A DNA stretch of 47,428 nt from Marinilabiliaceae bacterium JC017 (lineage in GTDB: Bacteria; Bacteroidota; Bacteroidia; Bacteroidales; Marinilabiliaceae). Made by a program: the position numbers and the translations under genes. Under the pieces are notes generated by a model. It was not told the origin of the DNA and did no database searches. It worked only from the letters and a program-made list of their open reading frames with translations. The stretch is from assembly GCA_004296775.1 (NCBI GenBank), contig RHGE01000047.1, forward strand, positions 1-47,428, read 5' to 3'. Below, in pieces: positions 1 through 7,789 of the stretch. Position 1 is the stretch's first letter, and each line of letters starts with the position of its first letter.

Positions 1-88
1 CTTCTTCCTCATAATTTTAAAAAACAAACTGACAGATCTGCGCAGGTTGCCTCTTAAAGACTTTCAAAGTACTCTGCATGTTTTGGGA

Positions 89-96
89 TAAATTTG
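89..96 (+). promoter_or_regulatory. Bacteroidota-type -7 box (TAAATTTG)
   Basis: The sequence TAAATTTG is an exact match to the Bacteroidota primary sigma -7 consensus TAnnTTTG. It lies about 78 bases before the ATG at 174. No properly spaced -33 TTTG is evident. If real, transcription starts near 103, which excludes the ATG at 78 and supports the start at 174. Confidence 0.4.
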
Positions 97-173
97 AAAG
101 TAATGCATATTTTCATGTAATCAATACGGGTTTGACCGAATGCTTACCTTTCACCTCCTTAAAAATTCAATCG

Positions 174-2072
174 ATGAAACAACTAAAACCTAATGAGCAA
201 CGCGCCAAAAATACCATCCTGCTATTTTTAATCCTGTTAACAGGAAACATTGTAGCACAAGTAAAGGAAAACAACTTAAAGTATTCGCTTTCAGAAAAAA
301 TTAATGACCAAACCGGGCAATATGAGAACTATTCAAAATCTGAATATGAATATAATACCTTCGGTAAACTCTTAAAAAAAAATATTTATAACTGGGAAGC
401 TTCAACTAATCTATGGTTACACACCCAAAGCCTTGAACATACTTATGATGAGAATGGTAATGAAACATTATGGTGCGAATATGAATGGAATGAAACTACT
501 AATCAGTTGGAAGGTAAATTCAGAGATGAGTATTCCTACGATACAAACGATAAACCTTCATTAACCAGAATATATGGCTGGGATATTACTACTCATAAGT
601 GGATCAATAAACAAAAATACGATAATGCCTATGACTCCAATGGCAACCAAACATTAGAGTGCAGATTCAATTGGGATGCTTCCTCTCAACAATGGGTAGG
701 ATTTGGAACCAAGGCTCAATATGAATACGATGCCAATGGAAATAAGCTAAATGAAATACATTATGAATGGGATGAGGATAAAAATCAATGGAGGGGCAGT
801 TTTTCTTTTGAATACCAATATGATTCGCAAGGTAACCAGATATCAATAAAAACATTCACGTGGGACGCTACGGTTCAGGAATTTGTATTTACTCAGGTCA
901 CTAAGTTCAATAGCAAGGGATCACAAATTTTAGAAGAATATGGGGGTCTGTGGAAAAGTAAATACATGTATGATGACAACAACAATCGCACAACATATAC
1001 TTATTTCACATGGAATAGTACAACCCATCAATGGATAAATAGCTTCCTGTCAGAATGCACCTATGACACCAATGGTAAACAAACACTGAAAAAAGAGTAC
1101 ACCTGGGATACTAATACCAATCAATGGTTGAATCAAAATAAAACTGACTATACTTATAGCGCAAACGACATTCAAACATTGATAGAATACCATTGGAATA
1201 TTACTACCAACCAATGGGAAGCGAGCAATAGTAAGTATGAGTACGAATATGATGCCAATGGAAAAAAAACCCTGGAAATTCATTACACCCGGAATGCTAA
1301 TCAATGGATTAAGTATAGCAAGCATGTATGGGCCTATGACGATAATGGAAACCAAACATTATACAGCCATTACAACTGGGATACCGCAACGAATCAATGG
1401 ATAGGTGAGGGTACTAAAAGCGTCATATCATATGATGCTATGGGAATAGAAACAATGAGTAGTAAGTACATATGGGATACCTCATCGAATCAATGGGTGA
1501 ATAGTTACAAAGAAGAGAATATTTGGGATGCTAACGGGCATCAGATAAAGTACACTCTTTACGTCATGGATAGTGCAAGCAAATTAGCGAAAGGCATAAA
1601 ATTTAAAAACACTTATGATGCAAATGGAAACAATACATTTTGGTTTCATTACACCTGGGAGGCCGCTACAAACCAATGGGTAAATAGGGAAAAAAAAGAA
1701 TGTAAATATGATTCGGATGGTAAAAGGACTTTTACATTTTCCTACACCTGGAACGATCAATTAAATGACTGGAAATCCACAGACAGAACCACCTATTATT
1801 ACTCAGATGACATAAGCACTGAGATTCCTGACATTGCTATCGGAAGTTTTAATATCTATCCAAATCCTGCTACCAATTTCATTACTATAGATGCTAAAAC
1901 ATTCACTAATCCGATTGTCTTTGAAATGTATGATTTAAATGGCCGAAGAGTATTAACTCAAAAAATCTCACAAAACAATCCCATTTCTGTTAGTCATTTA
2001 CCAAGGGGTCCCTACATCCTGAAATTAATTCAAGATGACACCATTCATTGTAGTAAGATTATATTGCAATAG
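174..2072 (+). CDS. secreted repeat protein with T9SS type A sorting domain
   Basis: Predicted secreted or surface protein of 632 residues. The ATG at 174 is preferred over one at 78 because it gives a normal signal peptide (charged start, then a leucine-rich core ending VAQ) and lies downstream of a TAAATTTG promoter box. The body holds about 16 degenerate units of roughly 35-38 residues. Each has a YDxNGN-like turn followed by an aromatic strand and a W(D/N)xxTNQW segment, resembling YD/RHS-type beta repeats without being a canonical RHS protein. The last ~75 residues match a T9SS type A sorting domain: an IYPNPA motif, then a FEMYDLNGR strand, ending in basic/hydrophobic residues. Such proteins cross the outer membrane by the type IX system and are usually anchored or released there. 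No enzymatic domain is visible; an adhesive or structural role is a guess. It appears monocistronic, with a hairpin about 100 bases downstream. Confidence 0.85.
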   Translation: MKQLKPNEQRAKNTILLFLILLTGNIVAQVKENNLKYSLSEKINDQTGQYENYSKSEYEYNTFGKLLKKNIYNWEASTNLWLHTQSLEHTYDENGNETLWCEYEWNETTNQLEGKFRDEYSYDTNDKPSLTRIYGWDITTHKWINKQKYDNAYDSNGNQTLECRFNWDASSQQWVGFGTKAQYEYDANGNKLNEIHYEWDEDKNQWRGSFSFEYQYDSQGNQISIKTFTWDATVQEFVFTQVTKFNSKGSQILEEYGGLWKSKYMYDDNNNRTTYTYFTWNSTTHQWINSFLSECTYDTNGKQTLKKEYTWDTNTNQWLNQNKTDYTYSANDIQTLIEYHWNITTNQWEASNSKYEYEYDANGKKTLEIHYTRNANQWIKYSKHVWAYDDNGNQTLYSHYNWDTATNQWIGEGTKSVISYDAMGIETMSSKYIWDTSSNQWVNSYKEENIWDANGHQIKYTLYVMDSASKLAKGIKFKNTYDANGNNTFWFHYTWEAATNQWVNREKKECKYDSDGKRTFTFSYTWNDQLNDWKSTDRTTYYYSDDISTEIPDIAIGSFNIYPNPATNFITIDAKTFTNPIVFEMYDLNGRRVLTQKISQNNPISVSHLPRGPYILKLIQDDTIHCSKIILQ

Positions 2073-2170
2073 TAATAGGACAGTTTGTCCAAAAACATTA
2101 TGGTATTTAACCTAGCATCCGGGATTATTTCCGGTCACGATTCATAACATGCTGGTTGGAATAGAACTTT

Positions 2171-2200
2171 AGGAGGGCCTGCTCAAAGCCCTCCTATTCT
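2171..2200 (+). terminator. probable terminator after the T9SS protein
   Basis: An 8-bp perfect stem (AGGAGGGC / GCCCTCCT) encloses a 9-base loop, followed by ATTCTACTAT, a weak T-rich tail. It sits about 100 bases beyond the stop of the upstream gene. The remaining sequence of the 2073-2410 gap shows nothing else recognisable. Confidence 0.5.
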
Positions 2201-2410
2201 ACTATATTAAAAAGAGTGCATCAACACACCACTGCTTCACCCTCTACACCAGAAGTAATGGGTACAGAATTACGTTACTGAGACCGGAATCACCCCAACA
2301 TTGCTATTGCAAAACCAATTCCGACATCCTTTTCCCTTAATTTCAATTTACACCGGGTTATTCTTATCTTACCACCTGTCGTTCAAATAACAATCAAAAC
2401 CTACTTCACC

Positions 2411-3523
2411 ATGAAAACAGCAGCTACTTTCCTGACCTTTATCTTGACTCTTATAACCTTGAACGGGCTGGCCCAATACAACGTCAACAATGTCCAGTTG
2501 CCGGTTATGCGGGACAACCAGCGCACCAATATCCGCATCCCCCACATCGATGGTTTTGTGACCCTCAAGGGCGATTTACATATGCATACCGTCTTCTCCG
2601 ACGGTAAGGTATGGCCCGCCATACGGGTACAGGAAGCCTGGGAAGAGGGGCTCGATGTGATTGCCATCACCGACCACCTGGAATACCTGCCCCACAAAAA
2701 ATACCTCACCGCGGATCACAATGCCTCGTATGAATTAGCATTGGCCGAAGCAAAGAAATTCAATCTCCTATTGGTGAAAGGATGCGAAATAACACGGCAC
2801 ATGCCGCCTGGCCATTTTAATGCCCTGTTCATTAAAAACGCCAATCTACTGGACCAGAAAAAGGCGGAAAAGGTAATGGACGAATCACACCGGCAAGGCG
2901 GCCTCTTGATCTGGAACCACCCTGGCTGGCAAAGTCAACAACCCGACACCACCAAAATGTTTAACATCCACCGGCAACTGATTAAAGAGGGAAAATTGCA
3001 TGGCATGGAGGTGGCCAACGAAGAAGAGTGGTACCCCATTGTGTTGCAATGGTGCCTGGATCACCAATTAGCTGTCATGGCCAACTCGGATATCCATGAG
3101 GTAACGGCCCATTTTTATGACTTTGATAACCACCACCGGTTTATGACCCTGCTGTTTGCCAAAGAACGATCGCTCGAAGGCGTGAAAGAAGCCATTAAAG
3201 CGGCGCGCACCGTAGCTTGGTTTGGTCATCAACTAGCCGGGCCGGAGGTGTACCTGGATAAACTCTTCAAGGCTTCCGTTACCATAGGTCAGCCTTACAG
3301 AGCCGACGACAGGAAAACAGAATACTTCGAACTGACTAATCACTCCGACTTCCGGTTTGATTTTGTAAACAAAACACCCAAAAACGGTGCACCGGAACAG
3401 TTCACCCTGCTTCCCAACAGCTCTATCATCCTGAAAGTTAAAAAAGGAACCAAATCGTTTCCCTGCACACTGACCAATGTGCACACCGGGATGCATAAAA
3501 ACCTTCAGGTACAGCTGCGTTGA
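2411..3523 (+). CDS. secreted PHP-domain metal-dependent phosphoesterase
   Basis: A 370-residue protein with a signal peptide (first ~22 residues, ending LAQ) and a PHP-family metallophosphoesterase domain covering about residues 50-260. Metal-site motifs visible in order: LHMHT (H57, H59) followed by SDG, AITDHLEYL (D88, H89), KGCEITR (Glu near 126), a His near 135 in MPPGHF, WNHPGW (His near 169) and ANSDIHE (Asp and His near 228-230). This is a complete PHP set of His, Asp and Glu ligands, so the enzyme is probably active. PHP enzymes hydrolyse phosphomono- or phosphodiesters; export suggests a periplasmic or extracellular phosphodiester substrate. The C-terminal ~100 residues look like a beta-rich accessory domain. 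It resembles the secreted Sb-PDE-type PHP phosphodiesterases of Bacteroidota, by memory. It appears to be a single-gene unit. Confidence 0.85.
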   Translation: MKTAATFLTFILTLITLNGLAQYNVNNVQLPVMRDNQRTNIRIPHIDGFVTLKGDLHMHTVFSDGKVWPAIRVQEAWEEGLDVIAITDHLEYLPHKKYLTADHNASYELALAEAKKFNLLLVKGCEITRHMPPGHFNALFIKNANLLDQKKAEKVMDESHRQGGLLIWNHPGWQSQQPDTTKMFNIHRQLIKEGKLHGMEVANEEEWYPIVLQWCLDHQLAVMANSDIHEVTAHFYDFDNHHRFMTLLFAKERSLEGVKEAIKAARTVAWFGHQLAGPEVYLDKLFKASVTIGQPYRADDRKTEYFELTNHSDFRFDFVNKTPKNGAPEQFTLLPNSSIILKVKKGTKSFPCTLTNVHTGMHKNLQVQLR

Positions 3524-3541
3524 AACCCGGGCTCAAATAGA

Positions 3542-3640
3542 CTGGTCTAGCCGGAAAAGTAAACAGATAGAAGGATCAGGTATCAGTATTTTTGTATGAC
3601 CGGGATAGCAAAAAAACACGAAGATTTCTGCTTAGATACC
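3542..3640. repeat. dispersed repeat C, copy 1
   Basis: This stretch (CTAGCCGGAAAAGTAAACAG..., then ATGACCGGGATAGCAA) aligns by eye with sequence at 13483-13560 (CAAGCCAGAAAAGCACACAG..., then ATAACCGGGATTGCAA). Its first half also aligns with 29143-29190. It lies between the phosphoesterase gene and the decamer array and shows no coding signal. It is probably a decayed intergenic element. Confidence 0.55.
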
Positions 3641-3735
3641 TATGTTTTTTTCAGAAGGACCACGAAAAAAAGCCGCTTCGGGGGATGTTACCTCAAGCTG
3701 ATTGTTGTTCAGGATTGACAATGATAAGAACTATC

Positions 3736-3887
3736 TATTTCAATTTGTTTCAATCTATTTCCATTTGTTTCCATATATTTCAACCTATTTCCATTTGTTT
3801 CCACATATTTCAACCTATTTCAATTTGTCTCCATATATTTCAACCTATTTCCATCTATTTCAACCTATTTCCATCTATCTAAAATAT
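3736..3887. repeat. 10-bp tandem repeat array (TTTC-phased)
   Basis: About fifteen consecutive 10-base units of the form nnnTTTCMAY (for example CTATTTCAAT, TTGTTTCCAT, ATATTTCAAC, CTATTTCCAT). The array runs up to the 3' end of the LytTR gene. It is the reverse complement of the decamers near 22340-22990. Because a 10-base unit lacks stop codons in several frames, it creates long Phe/Ser/Ile-rich open frames, which I treat as artefacts. T-tracts repeated every 10 bases are expected to produce DNA curvature (inference). Confidence 0.85.
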
Positions 3888-3893
3888 TACCCC

Positions 3894-4673
3894 TCAATAA
3901 TTCAGCCACCGCTTGAACGTTGAGGCCTTTTCCCGGCTAACGGTCACTTTTGTTTTGGCTGGTGGTTGAAGGGTTACCACTATCTTACCTTTAAAATAAG
4001 GCGATATCTGCTTAATTGAATCGATGTGAACCAAAGTGCTGCGGTTGGCTCTGAAAAACAGATTCGGGTCCAGCTGCTCCGACAGTTTATCAAGCGTATA
4101 ATCCACCACGTGCTCTTTCCCGTTGTGGGCAACGGCACAGGTAACCCGGTTTTCACTGTAAAAATAAGCTATGTCTGAAACAGGCAGGGTATAAAGCATA
4201 TCCCGGTAGTTGATTAAAAAACGGGTACGGTAAAGCTTCTGTTCCATGCGAATGGAGGCGATTAATTCATCCACCCGGATGGAATCAGTATTCCGATGCT
4301 GAAGGTTCTCGGTTAATTGTTCATACTTAGTTAATGCCTTTTCCAGTACCTCCTCATCAAATGGTTTTAATAGATAATCGATACTGTTGACCTTAAAGGC
4401 CTGAATGGCATACTCATCAAAGGCTGTTGTAAAAATAACAAAGCTTTCCACTTTGATTTGATCAAGGATATTGAATGACAGACCATCAGAAAGTTGGATA
4501 TCCATAAAAATGATATCCGGATGCGCATTGTTTTCAAGCCAGTTTACGGCATCGGCTACGGAATCATGATGAGCAACCAATTTCCATTGGGGTCGAAGCT
4601 TTTCCAGCATCCCTCTCAATAAGCGGAATGCCGGCATTTCATCTTCTATTATTACTATTTTCGTCATCGTCAT
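3894..4673 (-). CDS. LytTR-family response regulator
   Basis: A 259-residue two-component response regulator. Residues ~5-125 form a receiver domain with the acidic pocket IIEDE near residues 8-12, phosphoacceptor D58 in IIFMDIQL, a conserved Thr in FTTAF, and K in LLKPF. Residues ~150-255 form a LytTR DNA-binding domain (YFYSENRVTCAV, the LDPNLFFRANRSTLVH region, then the TVSREKAS-type C-terminus). It follows the kinase gene on the same strand with only a 3-base gap, so the two are almost certainly co-transcribed and form a cognate pair. A start two codons later (MTKIV) is equally plausible. Target genes cannot be named; LytTR regulators often bind pairs of short direct repeats. Confidence 0.93.
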   Translation of the reverse strand: MTMTKIVIIEDEMPAFRLLRGMLEKLRPQWKLVAHHDSVADAVNWLENNAHPDIIFMDIQLSDGLSFNILDQIKVESFVIFTTAFDEYAIQAFKVNSIDYLLKPFDEEVLEKALTKYEQLTENLQHRNTDSIRVDELIASIRMEQKLYRTRFLINYRDMLYTLPVSDIAYFYSENRVTCAVAHNGKEHVVDYTLDKLSEQLDPNLFFRANRSTLVHIDSIKQISPYFKGKIVVTLQPPAKTKVTVSREKASTFKRWLNY

Positions 4674-4676
4674 GCA

Positions 4677-5705
4677 TTAAGAGATTATCATTGGAATACG
4701 CACCAAAAAGTATTCCTCAGTTTGTTCCACCTTCAAATCGCCCGCTCCCATCAAACGCAACCGCTGCCGCAGGTTCTCCAGGCCCGTTCCCAGTGAAGCT
4801 ACTTCAAGGCGAAGCTGGAAACTGTTTTTCACACACAAATAGGCTCCCTGTGTAAAAACGTTTATTTGCAAAGGCTTTTTAGAGGTGGCAATGTTATGCT
4901 TGATGGCATTTTCACACAACAATTGAAGGGTCAGCGGTGGAATCTGTGCCTCCCTGTTTTTGGCCTCTACATCCACTTGATACTGCAGATTCTCACCCAA
5001 CCTGACCTGATGCAGATAGATATATGACTCGGTGAACCCAAGTTCTTTTTCAATGGTCACCAGTTCATGATTCCTGCTCTGCAGTACATAACGGTACACA
5101 TCCGACAGCTTCCGGGTGAACTTTTGTGCATTCCCGGGATTGTATTCTATCTCCGAAACCAACACATTCAGGCTGTTGAACAGGAAATGAGGATTGATCT
5201 GATCCTGCAGGGCCTTATATTCAGCTTTTGACTTTTCTTCTTTGAGCTTTTCAGTTTCCTTATAATACTTTTGCAGGCTATTCAATGAATTTTTTGAAAC
5301 AATATAAAGAAGGATAAACAAGATGAAGAGATAGATAACCAATATGGGCAACACACCTTGATCTTTTATCCTGAATGGATGTTCAATACCAACAATCAGC
5401 TTGTTGATGGTTAAAAGAACATACAACATACCGGCTAATGCAACGAGCGTTACTCCCCCCTGCAGAACAATCCGGCGGTTGGGAAAAAAGAACCAGGGAA
5501 TATGTTCCTCCAAGCGACGGTCAAGTATCAGAAACAAACGGTAACAAAGTATAAAGTTAAGGGCCCAGATCAATTGACTCACAGGCGTATCGATCACGGC
5601 TATGTCAGCGGTATTAATAGCAGAATACCTGAACAGAAATTCTTTAGCTCCTATCCCAAACAAAGCTACCACCACATAAGGCCTTATTTTTTTTAGTTTC
5701 TTCAT
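4677..5705 (-). CDS. LytS-type sensor histidine kinase
   Basis: A 342-residue membrane kinase of the His_kinase (PF06580) type. The N-terminal ~140 residues contain four hydrophobic segments (about 10-26, 42-62, 80-102 and 118-137) with no large periplasmic domain. A short coiled linker (LQKYYKETEKLKEEK) precedes the phosphoacceptor motif LQDQINPHFLFNSLN with H173. The ATPase part has an N-box (LLCENAIKHN) and a degenerate glycine-rich region (GTGLENLRQRL), typical of this family. It is the first gene of the pair with the downstream LytTR regulator. The signal sensed is unknown; the small membrane domain suggests an intramembrane or membrane-associated cue. Confidence 0.93.
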   Translation of the reverse strand: MKKLKKIRPYVVVALFGIGAKEFLFRYSAINTADIAVIDTPVSQLIWALNFILCYRLFLILDRRLEEHIPWFFFPNRRIVLQGGVTLVALAGMLYVLLTINKLIVGIEHPFRIKDQGVLPILVIYLFILFILLYIVSKNSLNSLQKYYKETEKLKEEKSKAEYKALQDQINPHFLFNSLNVLVSEIEYNPGNAQKFTRKLSDVYRYVLQSRNHELVTIEKELGFTESYIYLHQVRLGENLQYQVDVEAKNREAQIPPLTLQLLCENAIKHNIATSKKPLQINVFTQGAYLCVKNSFQLRLEVASLGTGLENLRQRLRLMGAGDLKVEQTEEYFLVRIPMIIS

Positions 5706-6044
5706 TACAATAGATCGTTAGATTTTAGATACTAGACATTAGACTGATTTACATTATTCTCATTTCAGACCATTAATATTTTTACCTATTGGATAAACAG
5801 AAACTGTTTTTCAATTACTTACAATAGTATAACGAACTATTATCATTAAAATCATCATTTCAGCAAATAGGGAACACCGCAAAGGTATCAAACAATCATT
5901 CGTGTCCTTTACAATGGATCGTTAGATTTTTGTTTTCCCAGGGTCTTTGACCATTTTGATGTCAGGAAACATTGAAAATTTATTTCAAACACCAATCAAC
6001 ATCCGGACATAACAAGAATACAAACCAAATATACCAGCAAAACC
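5706..6044. other. non-coding gap with recurrent TCGTTAGATTTT motif
   Basis: An AT-rich region upstream of the kinase gene. It contains the motif GATCGTTAGATTTT twice (around 5710 and 5924), the first followed by TAGA/AGAC words (TAGATACTAGACATTAGAC). A related motif occurs inverted near 11028-11042 and degraded near 38157. No gene is evident. The promoter of the two-component operon must lie here, but no exact consensus is visible. Confidence 0.4.
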
Positions 6045-6096
6045 AACACCTCATCCTAACCTGCTGCTGAAAAGAAGAAGGGTAGGATGAGGTGTT
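6045..6096. repeat. long near-perfect inverted repeat (hairpin)
   Basis: The arms AACACCTCATCCTAACC and GGGTAGGATGAGGTGTT are reverse complements except for one position, with an 18-base spacer. The arm sequence resembles the first part of the dispersed repeat beginning at 6127 (CCTCACCCCAACCCTCTCC), so this is probably a REP-like derivative. It could also stop transcription leaving the RND operon, but it has no T-run. Confidence 0.75.
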
Positions 6097-6126
6097 AACA
6101 TGATAGAAAGACGCTTAATTATAATC

Positions 6127-6303
6127 CACCTCACCCCAACCCTCTCCTCAATGAGAGGGAATCTGCAAACCTCATGTTTCTACTCATATTGTTTGAGTAG
6201 AATGGAAGCTTGCTATATGATTGCTAATCTACCTGAGCCTGATTCTCATCCGTTTCACTCGTAGCACTATAAAAACATTGGCTGCCACATAATCACAAGC
6301 TGT
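6127..6303. repeat. dispersed repeat A, copy 1 (CCTCACCCCAACCCTCTCC type)
   Basis: About 175 bases that align by eye with 26125-26293. Shared blocks include the CCCTCTC-CTCAAT-GAGAGGG hairpin, TCTGCAAAC, TGATGTTTCT-like, ATGGAA, TATATGA, and CACATAATCA followed by GCTGTC. The CCTCACCCCAACCCTCTCC opening is a widespread bacterial intergenic repeat theme. No open reading frame spans it. Confidence 0.7.
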
Positions 6304-6454
6304 CTTTATTGCTACCGGCAAAACATCAACACACTACTGCCTCGTCATCCATCACGTATGATAGAAAAACCACAAGGCAGCTGAAACACTGCTTGCCTCA
6401 GCCCACATCATGATTTATCAACGATACATCCGCACCTCTAACGTATCGAATTAT

Positions 6455-7789
6455 CTATTCTACCTGATCAATATTGCTTACCAGGGTACCAATCGCTTTG
6501 TAAAAAGCCGATTCGCTGACACACGCTTTCATCTTTGCCTGGGTATAATTAATACGTGCATTTTGCAGGTATATTTGCGCATCCAGCACCTCCACAATGG
6601 ATACAATGCCTTCCCGGTAGCGGGTCTCCATCATGTGAACATTCTCTTCCGCCTTGGCCAATGAATTATATGACAAATTAACCTGCTGAATGGATTGTTT
6701 CAAAGAATAATAACCCGACCGGGCTTCCAGGGTGACTTGATCACTCACCTTTGAAAGGTTTTGTTCCTGGATACCGGTCTGCAACCGGGCCACATTTTTT
6801 TCATGTTTCCGTTTATTCCATTCAAAAACAGGAATATTGACAGAAACACCCACATTCACATTTTCAACCATATCACTATTAAAATTATAACCAGGTGCGC
6901 CATACGTCCCTTCCACACTGGCATAAACCTGCGGATTATAACGCGACAGGGTTAGTTTTTCCATGGTTTGTTGTTTCTCCACATTGGCACGTGCAATTTG
7001 CATTTCGGGCCGTGACTCCAGAACCAGTGAAAACCAATCAACCGGTACCTTCAGGGTATCAAGGGCCGGGATTTCCGCATCAATTGGCGATGCCGCCTCC
7101 ACCGGTTGTCCCACTTGCTGATTCAAGGTCATGCGTGCTACCTGGAAATTGGTTTTGGCCTCCTCCCATTTATACTCCACCTCATTTTGCTTCACCTCTA
7201 CCATTAACAAATCATTCCGGCTAACGGTTCCCGTTTTCACCCGTTCATCTACCACTTTAACCAAACGTTCAATGGATTGATAATAAGCCTCAAAAATATC
7301 CACTACTTCCTGTTGCCCCACGGTTCGCCAATAGAGCAGATCAGTGTTGTAAACAATATCGCTTTGTACCTTTTGCGACACGCCTTGTGCCTCGTCCTCT
7401 TCCTGTTTCCGAATAGTATGCTGGTGCCGGATAGCACCCCCGGCATAAAGAGATTGAACCAGGGAAGCCTGAAGACCGTAGTTTTCGTTCATGCCGCTAA
7501 TGGTCGTAGGCACGCCCCCCATGGGTAAAGTGAGTTCCATGGGGTTTTGAACCCAGTTATAGGAGCCCCCTGCCGACAACTTGGGTTTGTAATCAGCCGC
7601 TGCGGCTTTAGTATTGGCCGCTGCAGCCGCCACCTTCAGTTCTGCCGCCTGAACTTGCTGATCATATTCCAGGGCCATCCGGCGATACTGATTCAGCAAC
7701 TGGTTATGCTGAGCGAAAAGAGGATGGGCGGAGACCAGCAGCATAACACCTGCCAGTCCTCCCTTTATTGATTTTATTGATAATCTCAT
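6455..7789 (-). CDS. TolC-family outer membrane efflux channel
   Basis: A 444-residue outer-membrane factor of a tripartite RND pump. It has a cleavable signal peptide (residues ~1-27, ending PLFAQ) and two long helical OEP repeats, each rich in Ala/Gln/Glu heptads with intervening beta strands (for example YGLQASLVQSLYAGGA and VSVNIPVFEWNKRK). The ATG directly abuts the stop codon of the pump gene (no gap), implying translational coupling. Length and layout are normal for TolC/OprM-like proteins in Bacteroidota. It should form the trimeric exit duct in the outer membrane for substrates delivered by the pump and adaptor encoded upstream in the same operon. Confidence 0.93.
   Translation of the reverse strand: MRLSIKSIKGGLAGVMLLVSAHPLFAQHNQLLNQYRRMALEYDQQVQAAELKVAAAAANTKAAAADYKPKLSAGGSYNWVQNPMELTLPMGGVPTTISGMNENYGLQASLVQSLYAGGAIRHQHTIRKQEEDEAQGVSQKVQSDIVYNTDLLYWRTVGQQEVVDIFEAYYQSIERLVKVVDERVKTGTVSRNDLLMVEVKQNEVEYKWEEAKTNFQVARMTLNQQVGQPVEAASPIDAEIPALDTLKVPVDWFSLVLESRPEMQIARANVEKQQTMEKLTLSRYNPQVYASVEGTYGAPGYNFNSDMVENVNVGVSVNIPVFEWNKRKHEKNVARLQTGIQEQNLSKVSDQVTLEARSGYYSLKQSIQQVNLSYNSLAKAEENVHMMETRYREGIVSIVEVLDAQIYLQNARINYTQAKMKACVSESAFYKAIGTLVSNIDQVE

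Noticed and set aside
3592-3923. Two overlapping open frames rich in Phe, Ser, Ile and Tyr
   Set aside because: They follow the 10-base repeat, which is open in more than one frame; the translations are the same peptide shifted, with no start context.
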